DNA of 64,000 bases from a virus, in IMG/VR virus record IMGVR_UViG_3300044640_001495, positions 248,001-312,000 of that record; one strand, 5' to 3'. Position numbers and translations under genes: made by a program. Positions 44,399 through 52,783 of this stretch are shown piece after piece (position 1 is the first letter of the stretch; every line of letters begins with the position of its first letter). The notes beneath the pieces were generated by a model. It did not search any database and was not told the DNA's origin. It saw only the letters and a program-made list of their open reading frames with translations.

Positions 44399-45839
44399 AC
44401 TAGTGATTCGAGATGAAGTTAATATCAAGTTGGAAGGACTCAGTGTTGAAACACGGCGTAAAATTGTTAACAAATTGAAATTTGATCTACCATATGCCCG
44501 ACACATGCCATCATACAAACTGGGTCGATGGGATGGTACAAAAACCTATTTTAGCATCGGTGGTACTGGTTATCTTGCACACCTTGATGTTATATTGCCC
44601 ATCGTAGAAGAAGCTGGATATGAAATAGATATTGAAGATCAACGACATCACACCAAGATAGAATTTGCTCCTATAACAGAAAACTACTGGGCAGACAAGG
44701 GCAAGACATGGCCCAAGGGGCATCCTGAAGCAGGAACTCCTATTGTACTTCGTGATTATCAATACGACGTTGTTAACAAGTTTTTAGAAAACTCACAATC
44801 ATTACAGGAGGTAGCTACAGGTGCAGGCAAAACAATTACTACAGCGACATTGTCGCATCTTTGTGAGGCGTATGGGCGTACGATGGTTATTGTTCCGAAC
44901 AAATCTCTTGTTGTACAAACTGAAGAAGACTACAAAAACCTTGGACTAGATGTGGGTGTATACTTCGGCGACAGAAAAGAATTAGGTAAGACGCACACTA
45001 TCTGCACCTGGCAAAGTCTTAATGTACTCGATAAGAAAAGTTACGATGACGAAGTGTTATCGTTAGCTGAATTTACTGCTGGAGTATCTGCAATTATTAT
45101 CGATGAAGTTCATCAGGCCAAGGCAGAAGTGTTAACGAAATTGTTGACACAGAACTTTAGCAACTGTGCTATACGATGGGGACTCACGGGAACTATTCCC
45201 AAAGAAGCATGGGAATTTCAAGGCATCCTTGCCAGCATCGGACCAGTTATCAATCAGGTATCGGCACATGACCTACAGGAGAAGGGCGTTCTAGCACAAT
45301 TACAAATTAACATTTTGCAAACCAACGAAGTACAGGAATTTAGAAGTTTTGCAGACGAATATGCATTTTTGGTCACCGACGATTCTAGAATTACTTGGAT
45401 GGCAAATAAAATACAATCACTAGCTTTAACAGGAAATACTCTAGTGTTAATCAACAGAATTGACACTGGGAATAAATTGATTGAGCGCATACCGGAAGCT
45501 GTATTCGTTAGTGGTGGAATGAAGCTAGGCGATAGGAAAGAAGAATATGACGAGATTAAAACAAGTGATGGTAAGATTATTGTGGCGACTTATGGTGTGG
45601 CCGCTGTGGGTATTAATATCCCTAGGATTTTTAATTTGGTTCTTGTGGAGCCCGGAAAGAGCTTTGTCCGAGTTATACAAAGTATTGGGCGAGGCATTAG
45701 AAAAGCGCAAGACAAAGACCACGTTGAAATCTGGGACATAACTTCACAGTGCAAATATTCCAAACGACATCTCACTGAACGAAAGAAATTTTACAAAGAG
45801 GCCAAGTACCCCTTTACAATTACCAAGGTATCCATATGA
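44385..45839 (+). CDS. uvsW: UvsW superfamily 2 helicase
   Basis: 484 residues. The Q-like LRDYQYDVVNKF (122-133), Walker A ATGAGKT (144-150), DEVH box (240-243), GLTGT (motif III), ATYGVAAVGINIP and QSIGRGIRK (motifs V and VI) are complete. UvsW unwinds R-loops and branched DNA and switches replication from origin- to recombination-dependent mode. The start is a TTG at 44385, supported by AAGGA 9 nt upstream; a GTG at 44403 is the alternative. Confidence 0.93.
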   Translation: MSVCKLVIRDEVNIKLEGLSVETRRKIVNKLKFDLPYARHMPSYKLGRWDGTKTYFSIGGTGYLAHLDVILPIVEEAGYEIDIEDQRHHTKIEFAPITENYWADKGKTWPKGHPEAGTPIVLRDYQYDVVNKFLENSQSLQEVATGAGKTITTATLSHLCEAYGRTMVIVPNKSLVVQTEEDYKNLGLDVGVYFGDRKELGKTHTICTWQSLNVLDKKSYDDEVLSLAEFTAGVSAIIIDEVHQAKAEVLTKLLTQNFSNCAIRWGLTGTIPKEAWEFQGILASIGPVINQVSAHDLQEKGVLAQLQINILQTNEVQEFRSFADEYAFLVTDDSRITWMANKIQSLALTGNTLVLINRIDTGNKLIERIPEAVFVSGGMKLGDRKEEYDEIKTSDGKIIVATYGVAAVGINIPRIFNLVLVEPGKSFVRVIQSIGRGIRKAQDKDHVEIWDITSQCKYSKRHLTERKKFYKEAKYPFTITKVSI

Positions 45840-46342
45840 AAATTTTAACCCTAAACAATAGATCTTTTGATCTAAACGAATTGCCAGATGAGGTAGACGA
45901 AGACACTAGATTTTCAGTATTAGATAATTCCAATCCTAACGAACCAGATTTCTTTTTTATGCCGTTGATATTTTTGGAATCATTTAACTCGCCTGCTATA
46001 TTATTAAGTGTGGGAGGTTATGAAGTACAAATGCCACTAGACTGGTGCATGATCGTTGGAGATCGAGATTGTGGACTAGACCCTGAAGTTTTGCCCCTGA
46101 CCAGCCTAAATGAACGTGGATTTGATGCATTTATTTTTAATCCCATAAATGGATTTAAATGTGAGTATATGCCCATTGAAATAGTAAATATCTATCAAGA
46201 CGTGAGATGGTACTTTCCTAAAATGAAAAACGGACAATTACTCACTGTGCCATTGCATGATGGTCCTAGTCCGCCATGTGCATATTTTGTTAAAGAAATC
46301 AGTAGACAGAGCGAAATTTTACAATTAGATAAGGTTATTTAA
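45836..46342 (+). CDS. Unknown protein after uvsW
   Basis: 168 residues, beta-rich, with an acidic N-terminal third, a VGGYEVQMPLDWCMIVGD core (about 61-78) and a PLHDGPSPPCAYFVKEI end. It overlaps uvsW by ATGA and precedes the cupin gene by 1 nt. Operon partners are replication genes. No family recognised. Confidence 0.72.
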   Translation: MKILTLNNRSFDLNELPDEVDEDTRFSVLDNSNPNEPDFFFMPLIFLESFNSPAILLSVGGYEVQMPLDWCMIVGDRDCGLDPEVLPLTSLNERGFDAFIFNPINGFKCEYMPIEIVNIYQDVRWYFPKMKNGQLLTVPLHDGPSPPCAYFVKEISRQSEILQLDKVI

Positions 46343-46343
46343 A

Positions 46344-46700
46344 ATGAAAGCAGGAAAAGTTTGGGGACAGACAGAATTATTAGAAGCCAATGGTGTATTG
46401 GAATTTCACCGCATTGAAGCCAAAAAAGGCGGCACATGTTCCAAGCATAAACATCAATACAAATGGAATGGCTTCTTTGTAGAAAAAGGTGAAATGATCA
46501 TTCGTGTTTGGAAAAACAACTATGATCTAGTTGATGAAACACTTTTACGAGCCGGAGAGTATACAAAGGTAGCACCCGGAGAATATCATCAATTTGAAGC
46601 AGTAGCTGATTGTGTTGCTTTTGAATTATATTGGGCAGAGTTTGATCACGATGATATAGAGCGTGAAACTGTAGGGTACGCAAAAAATGGGAAATCTTAA
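46344..46700 (+). CDS. Cupin-fold protein
   Basis: 118 residues. Cupin motif 1 is visible as CSKHKHQYKWNGFFVEKGEMII (about 31-52, with His34 and His36 and Glu47) and motif 2 as PGEYHQFEA (about 78-86, His82), so metal-binding residues are present. Small cupins act as sugar isomerases, dioxygenases or sensors; the role here is unclear. It overlaps the next gene by 14 nt. Confidence 0.78.
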   Translation: MKAGKVWGQTELLEANGVLEFHRIEAKKGGTCSKHKHQYKWNGFFVEKGEMIIRVWKNNYDLVDETLLRAGEYTKVAPGEYHQFEAVADCVAFELYWAEFDHDDIERETVGYAKNGKS

Positions 46701-46974
46701 ACCAGGTGCTACCTATACATACGAACACAAAGATAGCGTTGTATATGCCTCAGAAGCAGGCGACTCGAATAAACAAGTACAAGGGTGGATGTATAATAAA
46801 GATAATCCAAACTTTGATCCGCGCACGAGTGATGGAAGACCGTTGCACGATCACATGATGGAAGATCAACTTTGGGGTAAAATTCGGCGGGCTGCCCGGA
46901 CAAATCCCACTTTACAAGAAGCAATAGAACGTGTTATAATAATATATCACCTAAGCAAAGACAATGGCAAATAA
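46687..46974 (+). CDS. Small protein of unknown function
   Basis: 95 residues. A KPGATYTYEHKDSVVYA opening, an NFDPRTSDGRPLHDH middle and a helical C-terminus (LQEAIERVIIIYHLSK). The sequence looks well ordered, and the gene overlaps both neighbours. No family recognised. Confidence 0.7.
   Translation: MGNLKPGATYTYEHKDSVVYASEAGDSNKQVQGWMYNKDNPNFDPRTSDGRPLHDHMMEDQLWGKIRRAARTNPTLQEAIERVIIIYHLSKDNGK
46911..46940 (+). promoter_or_regulatory. Possible intragenic sigma70 promoter
   Basis: TTTACA, 18 nt, TATAAT inside the 95-residue gene, 23 nt upstream of the ATG at 46964. Could give extra expression of the downstream genes. Confidence 0.4.
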
Positions 46975-47440
46975 ACACATAGACCTCTTTAAAGAAATAA
47001 TTCCAGCAGTTGATCTTGGAATGAAAGACTTATGGGATGCCGCCACTGATGATGGAAGGAAAGAGATCAAAGGAGATTTCTGGAATCTTAATAGATATAT
47101 CAGCAGTGTTAAAAGCAGTGATCGGTCGCTTCAAGAGCATTTTGTTTTGACCGTAAATGAATACTACAATAAAAATTGGAATAATATTCAAAAACATCCC
47201 AAACTGGTTTGGCAGTCGTTGTGTGCCTGTAGTAGAGGCACAGGTCAAACCTATTTTCATGAATGGATTCCTCTTAAAAAACAAAAAAATAAAAAAGTAG
47301 ATTTTCTAGCAGAGCTGTTTCCGAACATGAAAATGACAGATGTTGAAACTCTAGCAGCAATAACTACAGACAAAGAAATAAAAGAATATGCTAAGGACCT
47401 TGGTTGGGATAAGAAGCAAATTGCAGACATTAAATTATAA
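46964..47440 (+). CDS. Unknown replication-cluster protein
   Basis: 158 residues. It has a helical N-terminus, a HPKLVWQSLCACSRGTGQTYFHEWIPLKK segment (about 79-107), and a C-terminal MTDVETLAAITTDKEIKEYAKDLGWDKK helix-turn-helix-like end. In T4-like genomes this neighbourhood often carries clamp-loader (gp62) or helicase-loader (gp59) genes, but I see no firm match. It overlaps the zinc-finger gene by 53 nt if that uses its ATG. Confidence 0.68.
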   Translation: MANKHIDLFKEIIPAVDLGMKDLWDAATDDGRKEIKGDFWNLNRYISSVKSSDRSLQEHFVLTVNEYYNKNWNNIQKHPKLVWQSLCACSRGTGQTYFHEWIPLKKQKNKKVDFLAELFPNMKMTDVETLAAITTDKEIKEYAKDLGWDKKQIADIKL

Positions 47441-48107
47441 GTGCGAATACTGCGGCAAAGAATTTGTCAAAGAAAAAACTTTGGCTGTGCATGTCTGTGA
47501 ACAGAAACGTAGACACATGAGCAAGAATGAAAGACATGTTCAGGCAGGCCTGTTAACATTCCAACGATTTTATGAACTGGCACAGCGAGGTTCTAGTCCC
47601 AAGACCTTTGATGATTTTGCAGGTAGTTCATTCTACAATGCCATGGTAAAGTTTGGTAGTTTTCTTGTAAACACTGCTCCTATCTATCCAGAGAGATTTA
47701 TTGACTTTGTGGTCAAGAGTGGAGTAAAACTAGATCATTGGTGCAGAGATGAACTTTATGATACCTATATCAGTGAGCTGATAAAAATAGAACCAGCAGA
47801 CGGTGCAATACAGAGAACCATCAAAACCATGATGGAATGGAGTGATGCTAACTCAGCCCCCTGGGAACACTACTTTCAATACGTTAATCTCAACCGCGCT
47901 ACGCACGATATCAAGGAAGGATTGATTAGTCCGTGGATGGTGTTAAATAGCAAGTCGGGGAAGGAAATGTTAAAGCGTATGAATGATGAGCAACTAGATA
48001 TAGTTGGTCCAATTATTGATCCTAACTATTGGTCCAGACGTTTTAAATCTTTACCCGCAGATGTAGAGTTAGTTAAAGACGTCATCAAGGAGGCGAAAAT
48101 ATTATGA
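47388..48107 (+). CDS. Zinc-finger protein of the replication cluster
   Basis: 239 residues from the ATG at 47388; a TTG at 47421 would shorten the overlap and give about 228. The finger CEYCGKEF...LAVHVCEQKRRH occupies about 19-42 (C2HC). The body is helical with MVKFGSFLVNTAPIYPERFIDFVVKSG near 85-111 and HDIKEGLISPWMVLNS. It might be a helicase loader or ssDNA-associated factor, given its place between UvsW and gp61, but this is only positional. Confidence 0.72.
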   Translation: MLRTLVGIRSKLQTLNYKCEYCGKEFVKEKTLAVHVCEQKRRHMSKNERHVQAGLLTFQRFYELAQRGSSPKTFDDFAGSSFYNAMVKFGSFLVNTAPIYPERFIDFVVKSGVKLDHWCRDELYDTYISELIKIEPADGAIQRTIKTMMEWSDANSAPWEHYFQYVNLNRATHDIKEGLISPWMVLNSKSGKEMLKRMNDEQLDIVGPIIDPNYWSRRFKSLPADVELVKDVIKEAKIL

Positions 48108-48352
48108 TTTATAAGAAAAGAAAAGAAGAAGCAAGCGCACCACCTGTAGAAGACGAAGAAGTAGAGTTAGCACACAACGAAGAACATATATCTAGAGACG
48201 ATATAGACATTGAGATAGTGATTGCGGAAGATTCCGACGATGTATTTGTAAAATTTACGGGGTTCAATGATCGCGAAGATTCTGAAGAGTATGCACAGTT
48301 TCTAGCAGATACATTGCCTTTGCTATTGTTTGAAACCACGAGATTGAACTAA
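48104..48352 (+). CDS. Small acidic protein
   Basis: 82 residues, rich in Asp/Glu (IEIVIAEDSDDVFVKF) with a C-terminal EEYAQFLADTLPLLLFE helix. Coupled by ATGA to the gene before and by TAATG to the DnaE-like gene after it. It may be an accessory subunit of that protein. No family recognised. Confidence 0.68.
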   Translation: MIYKKRKEEASAPPVEDEEVELAHNEEHISRDDIDIEIVIAEDSDDVFVKFTGFNDREDSEEYAQFLADTLPLLLFETTRLN

Positions 48353-48930
48353 TGCCGGATATTGACATAGACTTTGTAGACCGCGATCAAGCATTAAAAT
48401 TGTTTGAACACATCCCTGCCAGTAGACTAGACAATCAACGATTGGTCAAGCATAACACAGGTGTATATCTACACGCTGTTCCTGTAGATGCAGTTAGTGG
48501 TCTATGTCAACTTCCCTATGAACAGGCAGAAGAAGAAAAGTATTTTAAAATAGATTTTCTCAATGTTGGAATTTATAAAGGTGTTCGTGATGAAGAACAT
48601 CTAGTTTATCTAATGAATCAGGAGCCACTATGGGACTTACTTCAACAAGACGAATTTGTAAATCTGTTATTTCATTTGAACGGGCATGGAGATATAATCC
48701 GGAAGACCCTACCGACTTCCGTGGAACAATTATCTGCCGTCCTAGCTATGATCCGCCCAGCCAAACGTTATCTGATTGGGAAGCCTTGGACGACGATCAT
48801 GACGGAAGTATGGACCAAGCCAGAGACTGGTGATTACTACTTTAAGAAGAGTCATGCCACTGCCTATGCTGTTGCTATCGTTGTACAGATGAATTTAATC
48901 TGTGAACAGATTAGTTATGGATTCCAATGA
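48352..48930 (+). CDS. Miniature DnaE-like (DNA polymerase III alpha-derived) protein
   Basis: 192 residues. It contains, in the order found in DnaE, the PDIDIDF motif at 2-8 (Asp3, Asp5 and Asp7, matching the catalytic PDFDVDF), KIDFLNV at 66-72 (matching the KFDFLGL with the third catalytic Asp), LAMIRPA at 131-137 (matching FRPGP) and KKSHATAYA at 165-173 (matching NKSHAAAYA). Bacterial DnaE has about 1160 residues; fingers, PHP and most of the palm are absent here. It is probably not a polymerase by itself. It lies between replication genes, suggesting a host-replisome mimic, a primer-terminus binder or a relic under selection. Confidence 0.72.
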   Translation: MPDIDIDFVDRDQALKLFEHIPASRLDNQRLVKHNTGVYLHAVPVDAVSGLCQLPYEQAEEEKYFKIDFLNVGIYKGVRDEEHLVYLMNQEPLWDLLQQDEFVNLLFHLNGHGDIIRKTLPTSVEQLSAVLAMIRPAKRYLIGKPWTTIMTEVWTKPETGDYYFKKSHATAYAVAIVVQMNLICEQISYGFQ

Positions 48931-49487
48931 ACTTTGATGCCTTTAGCAGTGCTCAGATACAGAGCAAGATTTGGCTCGTGGATCGATTAGAGCGTACACT
49001 TGAAGAACATAGACCTATTGAGGACGGTTATCGTATATGGATTTTAGCGGGATGGTATGCCTTGGCTAATTTTTTAATCCGTACTAGAAATAAAATACCT
49101 GTGCTGGAGGTCCGTAGCTTTGACCAAGATCCCGCATGTGAACCTATAGCAGAGGCCATCAACAATCTATGGGTCTATCGAGCTTGGGAATTCAAGGCAC
49201 ATACCGTTGACATCAATCTGTTGGAATATAAACCAAGACCAGATGTGATTATAAATTCCAGTGTTGAGCACATGACTTCGAGTCAATGGTACGCAAATAT
49301 CCCAGCGGGCACAGTGGTATGTCTACAGGCCAGCGATATGCTAGATGAGGATCATGTTAATTCTATGTCCAGTATCAAGGACCTAATGCTAAAGTACCCC
49401 ATGAGCGAACAGCTCTACGATGGCATTAAAAGATTTGAATTTGAAGACAAGGCCTTTAATCGAGTAATGATTATTGGCATCAAGTAG
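48927..49487 (+). CDS. Methyltransferase-like protein of the replication cluster
   Basis: 186 residues. The opening GYRIWILAGWYALANFLIRT, VRSFDQDPACEPIAEAIN (about 66-84, like motif II with an acidic end) and VIINSSVEHM (motif IV-like) indicate a class I SAM methyltransferase fold. A clear glycine-rich motif I is replaced by AGWYA, so activity is uncertain. It overlaps the DnaE-like gene by ATGA. Confidence 0.65.
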   Translation: MNFDAFSSAQIQSKIWLVDRLERTLEEHRPIEDGYRIWILAGWYALANFLIRTRNKIPVLEVRSFDQDPACEPIAEAINNLWVYRAWEFKAHTVDINLLEYKPRPDVIINSSVEHMTSSQWYANIPAGTVVCLQASDMLDEDHVNSMSSIKDLMLKYPMSEQLYDGIKRFEFEDKAFNRVMIIGIK

Positions 49488-49851
49488 CCCGTCTAACCAA
49501 TGTGATTGATTTGCGCTTGATACGTTTTACAATGATATTATTAAGGCTGGTACAGGGACCAAATAACACCTTGACATCTTTGGTTGAAAAGTTTTTGATG
49601 GTGTATCGGAAAGCATAAATTTCTTTAAGTAAAAATATATTAATAGGAATCTGTCTATTTGATTCCCACCACCAAACTTCTCCTAGTTCTAAGAATTTTG
49701 CTTTTTCTTCTTCAGTTTTGATGTGTGCATAGTCATACATGCTGGTGATAGCAGAATCTTGGTTGATTATGATACCCACATATTCCTGATCAACGTGGGT
49801 TACAACACTGATAAAAGGAAAGTTTTCTTGTAAGTTATGTGTGATTCTCAT
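49480..49851 (-). CDS. Small protein of unknown function
   Basis: 123 residues, alpha/beta, with a VVTHVDQEYVGIIINQDSAITSMYDY pattern (about 16-41) and a basic C-terminus (KRIKRKSITLVRRAT). It is convergent with and overlaps the methyltransferase-like gene by 8 nt, and is divergent from the next virion gene. No family recognised. Confidence 0.65.
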   Translation of the reverse strand: MRITHNLQENFPFISVVTHVDQEYVGIIINQDSAITSMYDYAHIKTEEEKAKFLELGEVWWWESNRQIPINIFLLKEIYAFRYTIKNFSTKDVKVLFGPCTSLNNIIVKRIKRKSITLVRRAT

Positions 49852-49852
49852 A

Positions 49853-49860
49853 GATAAATA
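49853..49860 (+). promoter_or_regulatory. Late promoter box (GATAAATA)
   Basis: Precedes the structural gene at 49881 by 20 nt, with TAAAGG as a possible ribosome binding site. Confidence 0.7.
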
Positions 49861-49880
49861 GTGTAAAGGTCCGCTAGTGT

Positions 49881-50693
49881 ATGCAACTTATTTCAGTTTA
49901 TTTATATCCAAACAAGATAGACGTATTTACAAATACGTTAGCCGCCTGGCAAACAGAGAGGTATCGTAGAGTGTATAATCGCAACTTAAAAATCCATCGA
50001 GGTGTCGATAACAGAATAGACCTGCAGGTGCGTAATTCTGACCAGAAGGCCCAAGACATAACAGGATCATATCTAGTTTTCAATCTAGTGAATAGAGAAT
50101 CTAAAGAACTCATACTGCAAAAGGATTGTGTAATTCAGAGTGCGTCGAGCGGCAAGGCATATGTTATTTTATACAATTCGGAATTGAGAGACATCGAACC
50201 TGGCTTTTATCAATACTCTGTAAACACCGAGACACGAACGCTTGATGGTGATGCACATGTGACCACGGCTAAAAACTCCTTGTATATAGATAGTCAGTAT
50301 GGCGCATTTAGCCCCATAGAAATCACTGGGGATGTATTCGGAGAACCAGTTGATAGTCTAGTAATAAAAGAATTTAAAAATTATCAACCTTACGACCCCG
50401 GCACATCATTATACTATATCAGTGGTATTATTGATGCACAACCCCAGTACGGTACTCCGCAGAGTCTGCATACATTCCAAATCAACATGTCCAATTACAT
50501 TGGCGATATCATCATTCAGGGCAGTCAAAGTGCAGGCGGAAATCCTGAACGCTGGGTTGATCTAGAAACTATAAGTGCCATGCAGGATCCTGTTCTTTAT
50601 CAAAACATCACTGGCAAATTCAATTGGTTTAGAATCAAATATATTCCGGATTTATCAAACACAGGAAAAGTTGACAGCGTACTATATAGATAG
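49881..50693 (+). CDS. Virion structural protein, BppU-like N-terminal domain possible
   Basis: 270 residues, beta-rich. Residues about 20-130 (HRGVDNRIDLQVRNSDQKAQ, GSYLVFNLVNRESKELIL, IEPGFYQYSVN) read like the Ig-like N-terminal domain of baseplate upper proteins. The C-terminal half has a discoidin-like flavour (IIIQGSQSAGG, FNWFRIKYIPDL). Its late promoter marks it as a virion gene placed inside the replication region, probably a tail or baseplate component. Confidence 0.68.
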   Translation: MQLISVYLYPNKIDVFTNTLAAWQTERYRRVYNRNLKIHRGVDNRIDLQVRNSDQKAQDITGSYLVFNLVNRESKELILQKDCVIQSASSGKAYVILYNSELRDIEPGFYQYSVNTETRTLDGDAHVTTAKNSLYIDSQYGAFSPIEITGDVFGEPVDSLVIKEFKNYQPYDPGTSLYYISGIIDAQPQYGTPQSLHTFQINMSNYIGDIIIQGSQSAGGNPERWVDLETISAMQDPVLYQNITGKFNWFRIKYIPDLSNTGKVDSVLYR

Positions 50694-50699
50694 TATACT
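50671..50699 (+). promoter_or_regulatory. Sigma70-type promoter for gp61, leaderless geometry
   Basis: TTGACA, 17 nt, TATACT inside the end of the structural gene. The -10 box ends 6 nt before the gp61 ATG at 50706 and no ribosome binding site exists. Confidence 0.75.
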
Positions 50700-50705
50700 G
50701 TATGT

Positions 50706-51728
50706 ATGACTCTTGTTCTTGATAAGTTTAGAACTCTCCTTCCTTCAAAATTAAAGACCAGTCCCAGCGGCTGGATTAGTTTCAATGCTCCTTGCTGTCA
50801 GCATAGAGGTCATGCACACGACACTAGAAAGCGTGGCGGTATTATTATTACAGACAGTGTTGTCTATAATTGTTTCAATTGCAAATATTCTACAGGTTGG
50901 AAACCCGGCTCCCCAATCACTGCTAAATTTAAAAGTCTTTGTCAATGGTTAGGCGCCAATGACGACGATATCAAGCAGTTGATATTTGAAGCGATGAAAA
51001 CCGAATCTACAGAATATCAACCAGAAGCATTTGTAGAAAAACCCACATTCACAGAAAAGCCCTTGCCCGAAGGTGCATTACCTTTAATTGAATGGTTGGA
51101 TTCTCAATTGACTGATGTTCAAGAACAACAGTTGATCAAGGCGGTAGAATATGTGGTAGGTAGAGGCTACGATCCGTTGAGCGATCACTTCTTCTGGAGT
51201 CCAGAAGCAGGCTATGCAGATCGTGTCATCATTGCTTTCAAATATCTTGGAAAAATTGTAGGCAACACAGCACGTAAAGTCACAGACGGAAAGCCCAAGT
51301 ATTTGTCCGATCAACATCCATTCTTTGTGTTCAACGTTGACGAACAATGTGAGGCACATAGATATCTGTTTGTGGTAGAAGGCCCATTTGACGCTATCAG
51401 CGTCGGCGGGGTGGCCTTGCTCACTAATGAAATCTCCGACCAACAGGCTCGGATAATTAACAGTATAGGCAAAGAAGTGATTGTGATCCCAGATCAAGAT
51501 AAAGCAGGCACGTTTCTAATAGATCAAGCTAAAGAACTAGGTTGGTCAATTGCATTTCCAACTTGGGATGACTCTGTGAAAGATTGTGCAGACGCTGTGA
51601 AAAAATATGGCAAACTATTTGTTGTTGTTGATGCTATAAAAACAGCAACGGCAAATCCTGCAAAGATTGAAATTGAAAAAAGAAAGATGCTAAACAAGAT
51701 AGCAGTATTGGAGAATCAAAATGATTAA
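50706..51728 (+). CDS. gp61: DNA primase (gp61)
   Basis: 340 residues, as in T4 (342). The N-terminal zinc finger uses Cys30/31, His33 or His36, Cys56 and Cys59 (CFNC). The TOPRIM domain has Glu225 in VVEGPFDA and Asp263/Asp265 in IPDQDKAG. It makes RNA primers for lagging-strand synthesis together with helicase gp41, encoded three genes downstream. A sigma70-type promoter directly precedes it. Confidence 0.93.
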   Translation: MTLVLDKFRTLLPSKLKTSPSGWISFNAPCCQHRGHAHDTRKRGGIIITDSVVYNCFNCKYSTGWKPGSPITAKFKSLCQWLGANDDDIKQLIFEAMKTESTEYQPEAFVEKPTFTEKPLPEGALPLIEWLDSQLTDVQEQQLIKAVEYVVGRGYDPLSDHFFWSPEAGYADRVIIAFKYLGKIVGNTARKVTDGKPKYLSDQHPFFVFNVDEQCEAHRYLFVVEGPFDAISVGGVALLTNEISDQQARIINSIGKEVIVIPDQDKAGTFLIDQAKELGWSIAFPTWDDSVKDCADAVKKYGKLFVVVDAIKTATANPAKIEIEKRKMLNKIAVLENQND

Positions 51729-51837
51729 AAAAATATTAGATTTTATTTTATATCCGTGGCACAAGTATCAAGAACGCAAGGCATGGAAAAAACGTTTAGA
51801 AGAATTGCGTAAACGTGATCCATTTATCTACAAATGA
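51721..51837 (+). CDS. 38-residue basic protein after gp61
   Basis: A complete small gene: MIKKILDFILYPWHKY..., then a basic helix ending KRDPFIYK. A hydrophobic N-terminal stretch (ILDFILYPW) and a Lys/Arg-rich helix suggest peripheral membrane association. It overlaps gp61 by 8 nt and the next gene by ATGA, which supports real translation. Similar tiny proteins ending in DPFIYK occur in marine T4-like phages as far as I recall. Confidence 0.72.
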   Translation: MIKKILDFILYPWHKYQERKAWKKRLEELRKRDPFIYK

Positions 51838-52775
51838 TCATGTGGGGGGTAAATGCCCTTAATCATGGAAGTAGTCTTGCTGTATTCAAGGACGGCAGTC
51901 TGTGGTCCAATCAAGTGGGTTCTTCGGATGAATTAGACAGCAAAATAATTACCGATGCCCTGCATCTTGGAGCACCAGATCGTATCTTTTGGTACGAACG
52001 ACCCTGGATAAAGAAAGCAAGACAGGCATACGCAGGACAGTGGCATCGTGCCTTAGATATGAAGGTACTTCCACGTAGATATATGAAAGCGCAACATTAT
52101 GCTCCGATCACTTATACACCGCATCATGGTAGTCATGCAGCCGCAGGCTACTATACCAGTCCTTTTAATCATTGTGCTATTGTGGTACTCGACGCCATAG
52201 GTGAATTTGAATGTGCTACCATATGGGAAGGCCTACACGGAGAAATGCGCAAAGTGTGGAGCAGAAGTTATCCTAATAGTCTAGGGCTATTCTATAGCGC
52301 ATTTACTAACTTGTTAGGAATGACTCCAATACAAGACGAATATCTATTGCAACAAATGGCTAAGAAGGGCGACCCACATCGTTATAAACATGATGTTCAC
52401 AAATACATGAGCGGACTATTAATCTCTGGTAAGAACATGCACAAGGGCATCCTCGATTGGCCGCATGACATTGGAAATGAACAAGACCGTTACGATATTG
52501 CTGCCGCAGTTCAACGAGTGTTTGAAGATCAAATCCGTATGGTTATGCTAGAAGCTAAGAAATTAGTCAACACTGACTGTCTAGTTTATATGGGCGGTTG
52601 TGCTATGAATTCAGATGCTAATAAACGATTTGTGGAACCTGCATTTAAGTACAGGTGGAGTTTACCTAATCCAGGAGATCCATCTAGTTCTATCGGAGCA
52701 GTCTTGTATCACACTAAACAACGAGAGTGGAAATACAACTTTGGTGTTGCAAAGCACCTAGCAATTAGTGTATAA
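51834..52775 (+). CDS. Truncated carbamoyltransferase (N-terminal domain only)
   Basis: 313 residues of the NodU/CmcH family. It keeps the start (NALNHGSSLAVF), the metal site region (YTPHHGSHAAAGYYTSPF, about 94-111), a VVLDAIGEFE motif and MGGCAMNSDANK near 255-266. It stops where the full-length enzyme at 140 enters its C-terminal transferase domain (no NGPRALGxRS motif). It may be a regulatory or half enzyme, or need a partner; no stop-codon damage is seen, so it is a stable short form. Overlaps the previous mini-gene. Confidence 0.85.
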   Translation: MIMWGVNALNHGSSLAVFKDGSLWSNQVGSSDELDSKIITDALHLGAPDRIFWYERPWIKKARQAYAGQWHRALDMKVLPRRYMKAQHYAPITYTPHHGSHAAAGYYTSPFNHCAIVVLDAIGEFECATIWEGLHGEMRKVWSRSYPNSLGLFYSAFTNLLGMTPIQDEYLLQQMAKKGDPHRYKHDVHKYMSGLLISGKNMHKGILDWPHDIGNEQDRYDIAAAVQRVFEDQIRMVMLEAKKLVNTDCLVYMGGCAMNSDANKRFVEPAFKYRWSLPNPGDPSSSIGAVLYHTKQREWKYNFGVAKHLAISV

Positions 52776-52776
52776 T
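52747..52776 (+). promoter_or_regulatory. Sigma70-like promoter, leaderless geometry
   Basis: TTGCAA, 18 nt, TATAAT. The -10 box ends 7 nt before the ATG at 52784; no ribosome binding site. The -35 is weak. Confidence 0.55.
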
Positions 52777-52783
52777 AAAATAT

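Noticed and set aside
48630-48833. 67-codon plus frame inside the DnaE-like gene
   Set aside because: Fully contained in another frame of a gene with a clear motif set; no ribosome site.
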